A stretch of 64,000 nt of DNA from Solen grandis (GCA_021229015.1 CM037790.1:55524361-55588360); one strand, 5' to 3'; positions 34,144 to 48,074 are shown, counted from the stretch's first letter. A program made the numbers and translations. The notes: generated from the letters alone by a model not told the origin.

Positions 34144-37100
34144 ACTTTTATTTTTGGCAAAATATAATTTTGGCGCATATTTTCATCGGTTTGTTTTATT
34201 TCATCACACGTACAAATCTCTTTGAAAATGTAGAGCGTACTTATGTTTCCCAATTAAATAAGCAATATAGCGTATACATATTTATTGTTATGTCCTTCTA
34301 ATATATAATTATATTTTCGGCTTGTTCGTGTGTTGAGGGGAGGCGGGGTTCAGACCAAACGATTGCGTGCTTTCTTCGTTTGATACCTCGTTTAAGTGTC
34401 GAAAAAAAACAAGCATATCATCATGATTGGTGAAATATTATTACAAGATATTAGTACCAGACCTGGTTGTTCTGTACGATATAATGACTGCCTTGGATGT
34501 TATCTTGCGATCTGTTAATCGCCCTTCATTTCTTCTTGGTGAAGGTTGCCAAATACCGTCGGGTTATCAAAAAGCTTTGTTTACGCGGGAATAGATTAAT
34601 GTGTCGTTATTTTTGTCGTACTTATATCAAATGACATTAACGCTCAATAAAACAAACAAACGCAATAACGCAATCTTCGAGATCCCTCGGCAGAACAGCT
34701 TGTCTGAAAAAAAAGGCAATCGAAGCTGTGCTCGTGTCTGGAAAGGCAGATAAAATACGAAGGGTAAATTGCTAGTTTTGTTATATACAGTAATAGTTCA
34801 TAAACTTGCATGTAAATTGCCATTTATAACTGGAAGTCGATCACACCAATATTGATCGATAGTGGGCTGCAACAATGCCTGACTCAAGCCAAAGAAGAGT
34901 TCTTTTTCAAGCATACCATAAGACACTACAGTCTCGACCGATGTCGATTTTGTTACCGATAATTGAGTTTCGACCAAGTTTTATGAGATGCGCAAAACAT
35001 AATTCAAAGTAAGGATAATTGGAAGTAACCGTTTTATTGTTTCGGTATTGAGATATCAAATCAATTAGGTTTTATTTGCAAACTTTGATACCGTTTTTGC
35101 ATGATGTTTTCGTCTCGACTTGCGTGGTATATTTCAATTAAACAATTTTGAAACCATCAGGGGGAAACTGGTTCATTTAATTCAATTTTCAGTTTTTTAA
35201 AAAGTGGAAACACTACACTTGGTATAAAAAAAACTTATGAAATAAAGATATAATTCGCATCGTTTATGGCAAACTTTCTTATCCTGACATCTGTAAAAGA
35301 AAATTGTGATAAAATGCATAATATATTAATTTATGCATCTGCTTCCGTTTACGCACAAAAGCTCTTGAAAATCCGTCTTAGCCTTAACGTTCCACAAACC
35401 TTGGTAAATCTCACGATCATTTGTCTCAGAAATAAAAAGAAATATGTCTTAGACCGTAGCAAGTCACAGACATCTACATTACTTAACACAAATATACATC
35501 ATTGCGTTGGCTCAGTAACAGATCTGATTGTCCTGTAAGAATATGTCCATGCAAATAACACTGAAATTTACATATGAAACGAGCATTTGTTCATCCTAAA
35601 GAATGCAATGTTCGTCAGAACTCGCAAGAGCACACACATTCCGTAAATGAGAAGGTCAAGTGTGTGTATTTCGTTGTCTTCCTGGAGGTTATATGTACTG
35701 GGTAATGACGGTATTCCGAGATGCTTTGTGTTCCTGAAATCAAAGTAACATAAAAGTAACGCGAAAGCATGAATAAAACATAACAAAATGCTAATTCAAG
35801 TGCAGAACTTGTTAATGTATATATACATACTCTGGTGCATACTTTGTAAAATTAAGAGACTGGGGTGTTGGTTTTAAGGAAAAGACAGGATATACAAGTT
35901 GAATGAAATCCGTTTTAATTGTCGTTGCTCATCAGCTGTCATTTCACTCCAATTGATTGTTTATCAGTCACTCCAGATACTTTACATGCAAGTTCTATCG
36001 CATTAACGTGTGCATCTCAGATATTGAATATTGTAATTCCGAGATTTTTGATAGGTTTCGTGTTCGGGGTTTCTATCGGTGCCCCTGACGTAAAGTAAAA
36101 CATTAGCTTCACGGATGATGTTTATACTGATAATTTATTTCGTCTTAAATCTAGACAGTTTTTTCTAGTATTTACTCACATGTCTGACCGTCTGATTTAT
36201 ATATGTGCATTGAAATATGTCAAAACAAGCTCCCTCAAATATATGGCGCCAAGCTAATGTCCTGTTTCGCTGTTCAAACATTATCTTAACAAACTTCTTG
36301 TCAATAAGATTTCAATGTATTATGGTATGCCAACGAAAGCAAAGAAGGGGGATATTTATTATAATCATTTAAGAGATAAAATCAAACAAAGTTGGATATA
36401 TTGTCAATCATATTAAAAAACGTTATGATTAACATTAAATCTTTACATGTGGACCCTCACAACAACAGTAATTTCTTATCTACTGCATACTTTCGGAACA
36501 TTTGAGTTATTCCTAGAACTATCGAATTAATATTATTATGATATGCCAAAGGTGGAAAAGTGAATTAAAAGCTAAATATTATTAGCATTTTTAAACTAGC
36601 TTGTCTTAATTATGTTCAAAAAGTTAGATAAACATATTGAATTAAGTGTATTTTTCATTCAAACCATTTCGAGTGACACATCAATCAAAGGATTATACTA
36701 CCACTCTTCTTTAAAACAATAAATGAAATTTTGATAATACATTCATGTTTTCATAAAAACTTCAGAGACCGCACAAGTATGATATATGACACAAGAAATA
36801 TCTTTAAAAAGATATTCGGCGTGAAACATATTAAAACTATTATAAAGTTTATATATACCAAGATTTTGGGTGGTATTTTGAAGACTATATAAAAAAAAGG
36901 ATTTACTTCACAAACTAAACAAAAAGCCAATCTACAAACTTCCATTAAATATTATGCACTCGCTGTATTGTTTAAAGACAATTCATATGTAACCAAGCGA
37001 AACCGAAAAATCATAAAACGATGATACCGATTATTCTTTCAGATCCGCACAATAAACTGCACAACTTATCCGCAGTAGTTACCTCCCTTGGAGGCCGAGT

Positions 37101-38493
37101 CCATTCTACAAATTAGGGGAAATTATGATTTAAAAATAGACTTGCGCTTGCTTCTTATTTAGTTGTTTTAAATAATATTGCCAAAGAATCATTTCTTAAT
37201 TGATATGGAAGTGTTGAATTTTCATTACTTTGCTACCTTTCATGTTTAAGCAGGAAATGAAACCTGTTATATCAAGTAGAAAGACATTTACAACCTAAGG
37301 CTCCCATTTTAAATTGGAATCTCCTTAAAAGCCTAAAATAAATTAGACAAGCCAATGGCACCATTGCATTTACTCTGGTTTCATTTGCATATCAACATTT
37401 GATTAGTTAAAGAAGTAGGTCAAAATCAATTTTATACAGCTACGCCGAAAAAATACAAAATCTATTTTTTTTTATCTCTGGTAAATTCTATATTGAATCA
37501 CTTCATGAAATCAAAATATAGTCACAAAGTCAAATATTACCAAGACGTTATATACACTCTATAAACTACATATTTCGCTCAACTGTCAAGAAACCTGGAT
37601 GCATAAAAGTCCGGACGCTTTCGAGACTTTGACGTGTGGGGTAAAAACTAGGTCACCGTGTTATGTCTTCAAAAGCAAAGCAACACAGTTAAAAGAGAAA
37701 TTTATTGACACTACAGTGATACGGATGTGTATAAGCATGAAACTCGGATAAGTTAAAAACTGGGTCATGTATGGTCAATATGTAGGTCACAGGTAAATTC
37801 AGTAGAAAATTTACGATTATTTCAAAAGTAGAACAAATATATTATGTGAGACATTGCTCAAGATTTTGCGGGCAGTGGTACTCGGGTAAGCTGTAAGGAA
37901 CAACTTGGTCACGTAGTTTTATTACAAATGTACCAATCTATCCAGCAGTGCATCATTACCTTCTTTTTCGTTCATCTGATAATAAAGCATCAACTCCTTC
38001 ATATCATTCTGCAGAATGCGGCATGTCGTAAATGAATGTTTGACAAAGCATGTTTTACTCATCCTCCAAAAACGTTTGAGCAAATACGCATTCTGATTAT
38101 AAACCACGCTTTTGCAAGACGTGTATTTAAAACCAATCGATGTGTTGGCAAAATGTTCTTGCATTATGGATTTTGATAGTCGTTGTTATCTCATAACTTA
38201 AAATTTGATCTGTTGAAATTTCCTCATTACTTGATTTTCTCGATTGCATGTTTCTTCAAATACTGATAAAGTATGCACAATTACGATCAGACACGGAAAT
38301 AAAGATATTAAAATATTATCGATATTTACGTTTTGTCCATTAAATGTACATAAATACGCGCTACTGCCTTCCATATTGGCCTTTTATTTAGTTTAAATTG
38401 AAATATTTGTAAAGGAAAACAAGTTCTCAAACTTAAGCTTATCCCTCTCATTACTGAGTTAAGTCATAGAAGACAATGAAAAATTCTTGCACC
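34144..38493. other. Long non-coding stretch
   Basis: About 4.3 kb with no supported gene. Frames at 35266-35538 (+), 35568-35786 (-), 36751-36945 (-) and 37922-38164 (-) are short, AT-biased and motif-free. No tandem array recognised. Confidence 0.5.
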
Positions 38494-38566
38494 CAAATGG
38501 GTTCGAACCCACAATCTTCATATCTGGAGTCACGTATTTACCACTGGATAACGGCGCCTTTTTGCA
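38494..38566 (-). repeat. tRNA-like SINE head
   Basis: On the minus strand: GGCGCCGTTATCCAGTGGTA (A-box-like), then GTGGGTTCGAACCCATTTGG (B box). It resembles the head of the SINE copies at 44317-44462 and 48075-48237. Confidence 0.5.
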
Positions 38567-38784
38567 TTTTGCATACGTCTTAACGATCCGGAATATTAAA
38601 AAAAAAGATCAATTTTTAAAAAAAATAATTTAAACTTGATTGGTTAATACAGTACATTTTCCCTCCACAATTTCCTGGAGGCAGACGGTGTGTGTTTAGT
38701 CCTGATGTTTTCATTTAGGAAGTTTGCCTGAGAGCGGATTCGAGCCAGCAACATTAGGAAGCAGATTTACTATATTAATTAGGA

Positions 38785-38970
38785 CACGGTCGCCTTGGCC
38801 TAATGGTAACATGCCCGACTGCGAAGGTCGTGGTTCGAACCCCGTAGTGGGAGCAAGGATTTGTTGTGAGCTTCCTAGGCGACAAGTACTGGCCCATACT
38901 TAAACTGTCGAGAAGGATTAGTATAAGTTGTATGGATGTTTCCCAATCGACGTAGAATAAAATAGTTTAA
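38785..38970 (+). repeat. tRNA-derived SINE, family C, copy 1
   Basis: The head GGTCGCCTTGGCCTAATGGT and B box GTGGTTCGAACCCCG are followed by a body and the tail GGATGTTTCCCAATCGACGT, then an A-rich end. The tail motif TTTCCCAATCGACGTA recurs on the minus strand at 44320-44340. Confidence 0.7.
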
Positions 38971-39084
38971 ACTAAATTAGAATACCAGCATGAGACAACA
39001 GATTTCAGGACTCTGTCCGTATATATAGCCGTAACAGGCTCCACAATAGCCCATTCTTATAACAATACTTTTTTTACAATCCTT

Positions 39085-39150
39085 CATGGCCGAGTGGTTA
39101 AAGCATTCGCCTCGGGAGCGGGAAGTCGTGGGTTAGATTCCCTTGTGCAA
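39085..39150 (+). repeat. tRNA-like SINE head (TGGCCGAGTGGTTA)
   Basis: CATGGCCGAGTGGTTAAAGC is a strong A-box/D-arm match, followed by GTCGTGGGTTAGATTCCC as a B-box region with one change. There is no convincing tRNA cloverleaf ending, so it is probably a SINE or tRNA pseudogene. Confidence 0.45.
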
Positions 39151-40029
39151 CATACCAAAGTCGTAGATAATAAAAGACAAGATGTTTTAATTAATATTTT
39201 CATAATTTGAAAAAAGAAATCTAGATAAAAATGGATGACCTAAAACAGGACTCCCTGTTACACGTAATACATTTAATAATGCCATATTGCGTGGCTTGGT
39301 CTAATAAAAGTCGCAACATTTGTGAAATAAAATTCAAAAAGTAAAATCGGATTTCAAGCTTATTTATTTCATATATGTCTAGTCGCTATGACCGCATAGC
39401 CTTTAAGTCTCGTTTTTAAGTAAATAACGACACGGAACTTGTTTTTCTCGCGTAATGATGTAGAATACTCGAGTATGCAGTCGTTCTGATAGCTTACATG
39501 CGTTTAGTAAGTAGCTGCCAGATAGAATTCATCACACATAACATAATTGGTATCACTACATACGATGAAAAAATACCGATTTGATAAATATGTACACCAG
39601 ATTCGCCTTTATCACAAAACCTGGTGTTCGTGTTAACGCTAGTGAGTTCTGTTAATGAAGCAAAAAATAAATGACTCTTTATAATGCGTTCTGCATATGC
39701 GGGTATATTTTTAGATCAGGATATATAAACGTTGCATTGTTTGCTGCAGTTGTATTTAAGAGATCCCTTGATAGATAACAAAATCGCCAATTATTTGTCA
39801 GCAACACCTTCTTATTGCCAGTTGGAATGTTTTCGGTGTATTAATTAGCGCATAAGAACGTATAGTTGTAAAAGACATTCTGTAGTTTTGGCGAAATTTC
39901 GAGATTAAGTAAACCTTGTTATTGTTATATAGAAATGCATTACACAACAAGTTGCTCGTTGTTTTTTTTTTTACATTCTGTGACCACTTGAAAACCTTAA
40001 ACATTTTTGCAACCATTAACTGTGTTATC
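39151..40029. other. Non-coding spacer
   Basis: Nothing recognised. Confidence 0.45.
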
Positions 40030-40290
40030 ATGACCGTCCCCGCAATCGGGAGGTCGTGGTTTCGATCCTCGGCTGTATCATAGATAATGGTTTTAGTGTA
40101 GCTCCCTTGTTTGGCGCTCAGCATATAAGGGTAGTTGCAAGGCTGGTTGGCCCGGTGTCAGGATAATGTGACTGGGTGTGGTATCATGCTATATGTCTAC
40201 GGTGTGATACTGCAGTGTCGCAGAACTCTATCTGTCTCAGGTCGACATACTCGTAGTTTTCAAAAGACTAAAATACTGTCGGCGGTACGT
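40030..40290 (+). repeat. tRNA-derived SINE, family B, copy 1
   Basis: Head GGGAGGTCGTGGTTTCGATC, then GCTCAGCATATAAGGGTAG, CCCGGTGTCAGGATAATGTG and the 3' stem-loop GGTATCATGC...GTGTGATACT. It ends with an A-rich tail. Further copies or parts are at 44110, 50640, 53740 and 56215. Confidence 0.75.
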
Positions 40291-40844
40291 GAGACCTAAT
40301 AAACAAACAAAAAAAACAAACAGTGTGCAACTTTAAACAAAAAATATCCAGATTATACATAATCTTTGCTCTAGAAAACATAAGCCAAACTAAAATATGG
40401 GATATTTTTCAGAAATAAGACCCGCATATTAGATCGTTTTATATCAAAATAATTCATGTTTAAAAGCAATTATACGACAAAAACGTCAATCAATCTGGCG
40501 TTATAAGTTCATTATTTGATTGTTATTTGGCCTCAAGATATTTTGTCAATCAAATACTAATCGTATTGAGAACATTTTCCCTGCAATTTTTGTTTTATAG
40601 TGTACTCTAGTATCGCTCTCGTGTTATGTTTCTGGCTTTCTTTTTATAACAATCGGTTTCTGCCAGGCTCGAACGATTCAGCCGGGACTGTTCTAGTGAC
40701 TCTCTGTTTAAAACGAGCCTTTGTCTTAAATGATTCTTTTGTTGTTTCCCAATGCAATCTCCTATATAATGGGACGGTTTATAAGGACTGTCTGTTTATT
40801 GCGTTTCAGTGACCATGAAATCTGACTCCCAAATTCTATTTTAC
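40291..40844. other. Non-coding spacer
   Basis: A 70-codon open frame at 40600-40812 (+) shows no domain. Nothing else recognised. Confidence 0.45.
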
Positions 40845-40982
40845 TTTGCGGTAGGTCGGAGGTTCTATCCGGATGCCTCCGTGCATTCGGAGTCTTCCTT
40901 CATCCGTAATTAGCTGGACGTCGCTATATGACTGAAATACTGTCGAGTGACGGTAAACTCAAATAGTCAAATCAAGTCAATC
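40845..40982 (+). repeat. SINE family A, copy 3 (5' truncated)
   Basis: Begins TTGCGGTAGGTCGGAGGTTC and keeps GGATGCCTCCGTGCATTCGG, GGACGTCGCTATATGACTG and the CAAATAGTCAAATCAAGTC tail. The tRNA head is missing. Confidence 0.8.
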
Positions 40983-43900
40983 TATTTTACTATCAAAGGA
41001 TACTTTTAATAGTGACATTTTTAGTTGCCAAACATCAATAACTATTATCAATAACATCTTTTGCAATTTCACTGTCTGTAAAAATAGCATTCAAATGGAA
41101 ACAACAATGTACATGTATAAAAAAGCGCATAGGTTTCGAAACCACATAGAAAATGTAGTTTAATCTCTTATGTGGACATCCTGAACAGATAGCCTGTGTA
41201 TAGTGACTTCTTCTGTTAAGAGACCTCGTGGTTTATCTCCATTTAAAGGTCACTGTATTCAGTCACTTGTATATCGAACCGTAATGTCTTACAGTGATAT
41301 TAGACACGTACATGTATAACAGTTCCTTTTGTACTGACAATGGAATCAAGATAACTAGAAATGATATCTTGAAAAAAAATGAATGGCTGTCTCTCGAAAA
41401 AATTCTTAAGGAACAAAGAGTATGTTTTCTTTTGAGGTTTTGCTTTTTAATTTGGATAACAAAGAGTCTATAACACCAAAGCATTGGATAGAACCGTTTA
41501 TACCTATTGCTTCTTTAATACTTAAACCATTTACCCCGTCCCATTGGCAACTGGAGAAGTAGAAACAGATGGATAAATGATACAAACGTCTTTGAAACAG
41601 TTCTACCATTGAATTTGTACGTCTCCGAGCTGAGGGCAGATATTTGTATCCTCTTTCATAATAAAGTACTAGTGATTAATATAAAAGCTACTGAACTTAA
41701 CAAGTATTGCTTCGATCGTTATATTGTTTGATCATGCCATCTTTTTGTCAAATGTATATTATTCGTTTACAATGCTTTTATCTCTTTTTTACATTTTTTT
41801 TTTCACTCCCGAGTGTATTGTTTACTATCTGTTAGCTCTGTTTGATTGATAACTACATACGCGTCTGCCTTTCTTTGGTCCCCTTATTGCAAATGTAATC
41901 CATCGCTTTTTTTTTATCCCCGCGAATCCTAGAAAATCTCTGACACAGGATGCCAGATTTCCAAATATTATTCGACGGAAAGAAAAAAAAACACTTTATA
42001 TAAGCACGACTTATATAATTCCATACCGCCGCTGTACAGTGTCGAGGTAAACCCCTTAAAAAAACATCCGATTATCCGGTGTTCTCTGTGCTTGTCTTGA
42101 CATAAGCACACTTCTGTTGTTTTTGGCCAGGGATATGTTGGTACAGAGGTCCGGAGACGGCGGAATCTGTCTTAATTAATTGTCTGTTGTGTAGGGGAAA
42201 TCTCTTTGTTTGCCACTCTGCGGGAAACAAGACCTGAGGAGAGGTGGATTCCACATATTAAAGTATCGCGAGAACATAACGCGTTCCCTAGAAACATAAA
42301 AACGTAGGTCCCTAAGTGTGAATGTGAAGCGATCAAGAATGCATCTCATAAATGGGAAATAAGTGCCAATGTCTTGGAAATTAATGAAATGTCGGGCGTG
42401 GAGCGGTGCACGCTTGAATTAGACTTGCGAGTCGAGCTCCTTCAAAACGAAGATGTTACATTAGCATTGACGTATTCACCATCATTTTAACGAAAAACAA
42501 TTGTATTGTATGCCTCGAATGTCAATAAACTTATGAAAGCATTACTTTTATACCTTATGGTAAATATTGTAGATGTAAAAGAAGAAGAAAAAGCAAATGA
42601 AATAGATTGATAAAATTATTATTATAGTAAAGGAAACAAATAACACACAGGTAGGTTATTTTGGATGACTGTAAAATAAAAACTAAAGACACATACATTA
42701 ATGAAAGTATTAACAAACAGGTCGTTAATTTTAGATGATTATAAAATACAAACAGACCCGTGGGGTAATTTTATGAAGTAGTCTCAAACATTAAAACAAT
42801 GGTATGAAACAACACCTTTAATAAAATATTTTGCCTTATATTTATATTGTCGACTAATGAAGAACCAATAAAGTTAACCATTTCACTTTAAGTACTGTTC
42901 CGTTAAACCGTTAAGACACATAACTTTGCTTTCCTCACTGAGGTCAAGCTAAATTCTTTAATAGTTACATATTTGCCTACCCACATGCACTTATCATGCA
43001 GCATGAAGAACAGACAGTTTGCATGATGTACTGGTATTTTATTACTGTATTAGAGAATTTTGACGAACTTTCCCGATTCTGTCAAGATTTATGCGTCTTT
43101 CTTCCCACGTCAAATTGATTCATATTTTTTTTAATAGTTTCGCCCCTCTGTTCGGATATCAATTTTCCAGGTCAGTTCCCTGCTTAAATTGTCAAACAAT
43201 ATTTCATGACTCAGAAAAAATACAAACACACACACAAACTTTTTTTATTCAAGCGATCCAATTTTAGACATTTTTGGTATTTTTATTGCTGCAAAAAAAA
43301 ACATTTACAACACGAAGGAAAATGAAAATGAAACTCTACTGGGTCTTTACCGTAGTCTTACGTATTGTCTAGTCATGTTAATGCAATTCTCGAACGTGAA
43401 AATTACAACCTAGTTTCGTAATGATATTGCAAATCATTAAACTTGTTTAATTTTCATGGCTCATTGTATTCAGAAAGATATGGTGAAACTTTCATGATCT
43501 TCACGGTGTTTTTTTTTAAATTTTATTTTTGTTTCTTAAATAATTTTTTATTTTGTAGATTAAAATGTAAAAAATCAATCTTTTGATTTATTATCGAAGT
43601 GTTGTCATCAGTAATTAACAATGTGCCGTTTGTTTGAAGAAATAATTTGCGAAAACAAATAAAGATATTAATCACATATTTTTTTTCTGTATTCGTTCAC
43701 TGAAACCAAGCTATAAATTACGTTGAATTTCTTTAATTTATTATTTTTATCATGGATACAAGAATAACCGTGTCTGTTAAACATTTATCAGCATTCATTT
43801 TTGTTCAGTAATTTGTGTTGCAACCTAAAACACTTTTAGTCTTTGCTCTTGTTTTGTTGTTCACCTTTTATTTGTATTGATAATTCATGTTAGGAAAACA

Positions 43901-44109
43901 TTTCAAAGTGACAATAATAAATTTAACAAATTAGAATTTTCAAGTACATGCCTATTGCGGGATAATGCAGGGTGACAGTTTTATATGCAATTTGTATTGT
44001 ACAATAAAACTGCCAGCCGCCATATTCCAAAATCGTTCAAATTGTACTGTATATTTACCTTATGCTTGGCGGTCGGCACATTAAAGGGAAATCCGAGCTT
44101 GTATAAGGA
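40983..44109. other. Long non-coding stretch
   Basis: About 3.1 kb, AT-rich, no supported gene. Short minus-strand frames near 41263-41609 and 42072-42254 show no motif. Confidence 0.5.
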
Positions 44110-44190
44110 TATTGTGACTGGGCGTGGTATCATGCCAACTGTCTACGGCGTGATACCGCAATAGGCCCGTCCTTTTATCTGTACCTATAG
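44110..44190 (+). repeat. SINE family B, 3' fragment
   Basis: ATTGTGACTGGGCGTGGTAT, then the stem-loop GGTATCATGCC (44126-44136) / GGCGTGATACC (44147-44157). The tRNA head is absent. Confidence 0.7.
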
Positions 44191-44316
44191 CATTCTCATT
44201 TAAACAAAATGCCCCTAAATTAATTAATTTCTCTCAATGTGACATTTATCCCAAATAAACAAACGAAACACAGCAACATATACGTAAAATTGAGTCCTTA
44301 CTTTAAACATCTTTTT

Positions 44317-44462
44317 TTACGTCGATTGGGAAACAGGTTCTCTCGGTGATTCTTGTGTGTTGGGTCAGAACTTTGATCCTGAAAAGATGATCCTCTAACT
44401 GAATTCAAACCGACAACCTTTGGATCTAGAATCAGATCCGTCGCCATTGGGACTAGCGCCCG
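44317..44462 (-). repeat. SINE family C, copy 2
   Basis: Minus-strand head GGGCGCTAGTCCCAATGGCG, B-box-like GTCGGTTTGAATTC, and tail TGTTTCCCAATCGACGTAAA. Confidence 0.65.
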
Positions 44463-45942
44463 CTTGTCCGTATTTAAGGATCTGAAAAAGGGCTATTTAG
44501 AACAGGTGAACCAATGCAATTACTATAGTTTATACTTTTTAAAGAAAGTAACACACTGTATTGGTAATTATGATCATAAAACTTATCTTTAGTCAAATAT
44601 GCCTTTATACTTAAAAGAAAGAAGAAAAAGACATGCACTAGTAAGCAACAATTCGTTTTCATACGCAGGAGTATAGAGAATTTCACAAATTTTGAATTTT
44701 CTGTGAGACTTGCAGAAAGGACCAACGAGGCGCTAATATATAATAAATCATGGAAATTACACGTCTGATGGAAAAAATTAGATTTGGGTGAAGGTTATTG
44801 TGAAGACTTCCGACATAAAAAAATCGTGAGGATCTGAAGCTACATTTATGACTGACATTATTTTCAGTTCTCTTTTGACTTACAATGAAAGACGGTCAAC
44901 TTAGCACATTTTATTAATGACCGTTTGTACAACAAAAGAGTCGTAAATCACCCGTGGACTTCAAAGATAATGCCGGCATATGATGTCTCTTTGAATCGGG
45001 TTTCTAAATTCGATCTAAATGTTTTGTTGACTACTATACATAGCCGCCATGTTTCGCAGACGTTCGGCTAATTTCAAATATTAAACATCAAATAGAGGAG
45101 TTTTGGGGAAATCAATGAAAGTCGTGTGACGCAAGTTTTCCAGAGCATACGTTGATATCCGTTTAATTTTAAGATAAGGCAAAAGCGTTTTTTTACAAGA
45201 CCAGTTTTGCTGATAATGAATTCTGAGAAATAATAAGTTTAATGATGTTCACGTGTTAAACACTATATCGAATACACAAGGGGAGACGGGATTGATTGAC
45301 GAGTGGTTAAAATGGTCGATCCTTTTGCCGACTGCCGTTCCAAGGCTTTGTAACATCCTTTCTCCGTTTTTCATATCATGAAACATTCAACCTGTTTTAT
45401 CTGGGCGCATCTGCGCACTTGAAACCTTCTGCCACCTGAAACATTGATATTGTGATAAAAATTCCATTGAATTATAGTATAAGGAAATGGTTAATTTTGA
45501 TTATCAATTACATTTTGAGCATTTAATTTAACCTCTATACCTCATATAGAAACAGTTTGATATACACAGCAAGCAGCAGCTGACCCAGATCAGACAATTT
45601 CCGGAAGTAGCTGTCTGATCAGGGCTCATTTCCGGTTTGCTCATACCCTACTGCAGCTCAGTTTTTCCAGTTTTCACATAAAATTCCTTTTATTGATATT
45701 GATATTGAAATTGATATTCTCATAAATTTGTGCATGATGATGAATTTTCACGTGGTAAAGGATTAAACTATATAAAGGAATGGGGATTGTAAAAATTGAT
45801 TGATTGATGATTGTTTAATCGATTTTTTTTCGAAAGAGGCACTTTATCCATTTTTTTATTTACTCTCTTTTTCATGTTGACCAGATTATGCATTAAAACA
45901 CTGTTTTAACGTTAGTTTTAGAACCATTGCGACGAAATTTTT
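44463..45942. other. Non-coding spacer
   Basis: No gene recognised. Around 45590-45640, CCAGATCAGACAATTTCCGG and TAGCTGTCTGATCAGGGCTC form a small imperfect inverted repeat. Confidence 0.45.
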
Positions 45943-45981
45943 TCTCTCTCTTTCTCTTTCTCTCTCTCTCTCTCTCTTTTC
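45943..45981. repeat. CT-rich microsatellite
   Basis: A nearly pure CT/TTCT tract. Confidence 0.9.
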
Positions 45982-46441
45982 TTCCTAAGTCTTTCGGCAA
46001 AGAAAAAATATACAACTATAGACACATAAATTTCTTATATGGTGCGTCTGGTGTACGGATCTTTTTAAAAATAATTTTGAGGGAATTTTCCCGATTTCAA
46101 CCAAACTCACTTGAATTAAATATAAAATACCAAAGAAGAAAATTCATCTGAGAAATATGATTTTAGTCTGATGCGAGTAGACGTAATTCAAACCACATTC
46201 AATATAATGAAAACCCAATGTCGTTAGGTTTTCATATACGGGCATTTGGTGGCATTCACCTTAATTAGTCTAGTCAGAATCTGCCCTCATAACTAGCTAT
46301 AAAATTGACGTCTTCCATAATACGCGTTATAAATGTCAATTATTTCCAAAAGTTTATTGCAACCCATTGTGATTCATTTACATTGCTATGGCAGGTCTGG
46401 GGGTTTCAAAATAAAAGAACAAGTCAACGTTGTAATGCCGG

Positions 46442-46648
46442 GTGAAGCCAAACGTAATACGTAACGACTTTGATATCGGTTATTGTCATGTTGACGATGA
46501 TGCAGACGAACATGATGATGTAGTCGGTGATGATTATGATATTGATGGTAACAGTGACGATGTTGACATTGATCCTGTTGACGACGATTATAATGATATT
46601 GATCATGATCCTGTTGACGACGATGACAATGATGTTGATAATGATTGA
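46442..46648 (+). repeat. Degenerate GAY trinucleotide repeat with acidic open frame
   Basis: The 68-codon frame is dominated by Asp (GAT/GAC) with the repeated phrase DPVDDDYND / DPVDDDDND. Composition and lack of flanking exons suggest an imperfect trinucleotide repeat rather than a gene, but a secreted acidic peptide cannot be excluded by eye. Confidence 0.55.
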
Positions 46649-46839
46649 CGTTGAAGCTAATTATAAGTCGGAGGAAGGCACAAAAGGGAATTAGTTCTTA
46701 GCATAATGTCCTCATTAACGTGTGGGCTCAGCAACGTGATGATTGTTAAATACGGTCTCTTTAGTATGTCTAAATAAGAGTGTTCTTTAAATTGAGAGTT
46801 TTAATTAGGCAATGTTCTTTAAATTGAGAGTTTGTAATT

Positions 46840-47490
46840 AAGAGGCTTCATTTAAACGAGGTTTACTGCCCCATGGCTTCAATAGTGTGGTCATTGTTGG
46901 AACACACGATCGTTCAATACGATTAGATTCTTAATCGACCGTAGATTATTTGATAAGCAAAACTTCGTAATGGGGCATTTACACAGCACGGATCATTTGA
47001 CCAATGAAACGGGCGTGAATTATAGTTGTTCGGATTTTGAAAGTCAGCTTTTACTATTGTAACTTCAATGAATAGTTCCCAATAGAGATGTAGTAAAATG
47101 TATCAGAAAGTGGTTCTAAAAATGAGGTTAACTCTCTTGGTCTAAACTGGAAATAGTCTGTCTTAATACTGAGGTTGACTTCAGATGAGCTTTACTGTAT
47201 TTGTCTCATTAGTGTTGTGATATTGATACTGAGGTTATCTTTATATGAGATATACTCTACTAGTCACAATAGTAAAGTAGTCTAACTATTAGGCTGGCAT
47301 TTTTGTGAGCTTTACTATATTTATCTCAATTGCGAAATGACCTCTTTACTGAAGTGATTCTTGTATGAGGTTTACTGCATTGGTTTCAATATTTGGGATG
47401 GTCTCAATATCTAGGCGGTCTTTATGACGAGGTAGTCTTTGTTTGAGGTTTGTTTTTATCGTAATAGTGAGGTGGTCTAAAAATGGGGTT
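46840..47490. repeat. Old, diverged tandem repeat of about 60 bp
   Basis: Units such as TACTGAGGTTGACTTCAGAT (47167), TACTGAGGTTATCTTTATAT and ACTGAAGTGATTCTTGTATG are followed by GAG..TTTACT..ATTTGTCTCA-type segments. Spacing is about 60 bp with heavy divergence. Confidence 0.6.
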
Positions 47491-48074
47491 TGTCGCTATT
47501 TTAGGTTTTACCTTTCTCTGACAATTTTGTCACATCCTTTTGCTTAAGTTATGAGCACCAAGAACGTTACATCTTTCAAAATAAATCACCCGACAGGAAT
47601 ACCGATATATGTGACGAATGCAGAAGGAAACCGTTTTCGGCTTAACGGTACGCCCCTTGTAAAATATGTCCTTTAATTTTTTCCCAAGTGTCGACACAAT
47701 ATTTCTAATTGATATTGATTTTCCTGGCGTTATACTGGCTTAACAAATTTTACTGTCAAACTTAAAATGTCTGCTTCCGAAACCACAGGCGGTCTGAAAT
47801 TAATATTACACATTTTTCAATCTCAAAGTGGTTTGGATCTAAAATGTAACCTTGATAATATCCAATTCCTATACTTCTATTACGCGGTTGTTGTTTTTTT
47901 GTATATTTTTGTTTTTTGTGTGTCTTTTATGTGTGTAATTTTTTGTTTTCTGCGTGTGGTTTCAATGTTGTTTTTATTATGCAAATATCACAGTATAGTG
48001 TTTGTAAATAAAATTAAAAATCCAGATTTTTTTTTTTTAGCAAGTAGTATTAAGCACGTAGTTTAAACTAACTT
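47491..48074. other. Non-coding spacer
   Basis: A 99-codon T-rich open frame at 47767-48066 (Phe/Val-rich) is most likely a chance frame. No gene is called. Confidence 0.4.

Noticed and set aside
38785..39150. tRNA genes (TGGCCTAATGGT and TGGCCGAGTGGTTA heads)
   Set aside because: Box A and B are good, but acceptor stems do not close cleanly, and at least one has a SINE body and shared tail.
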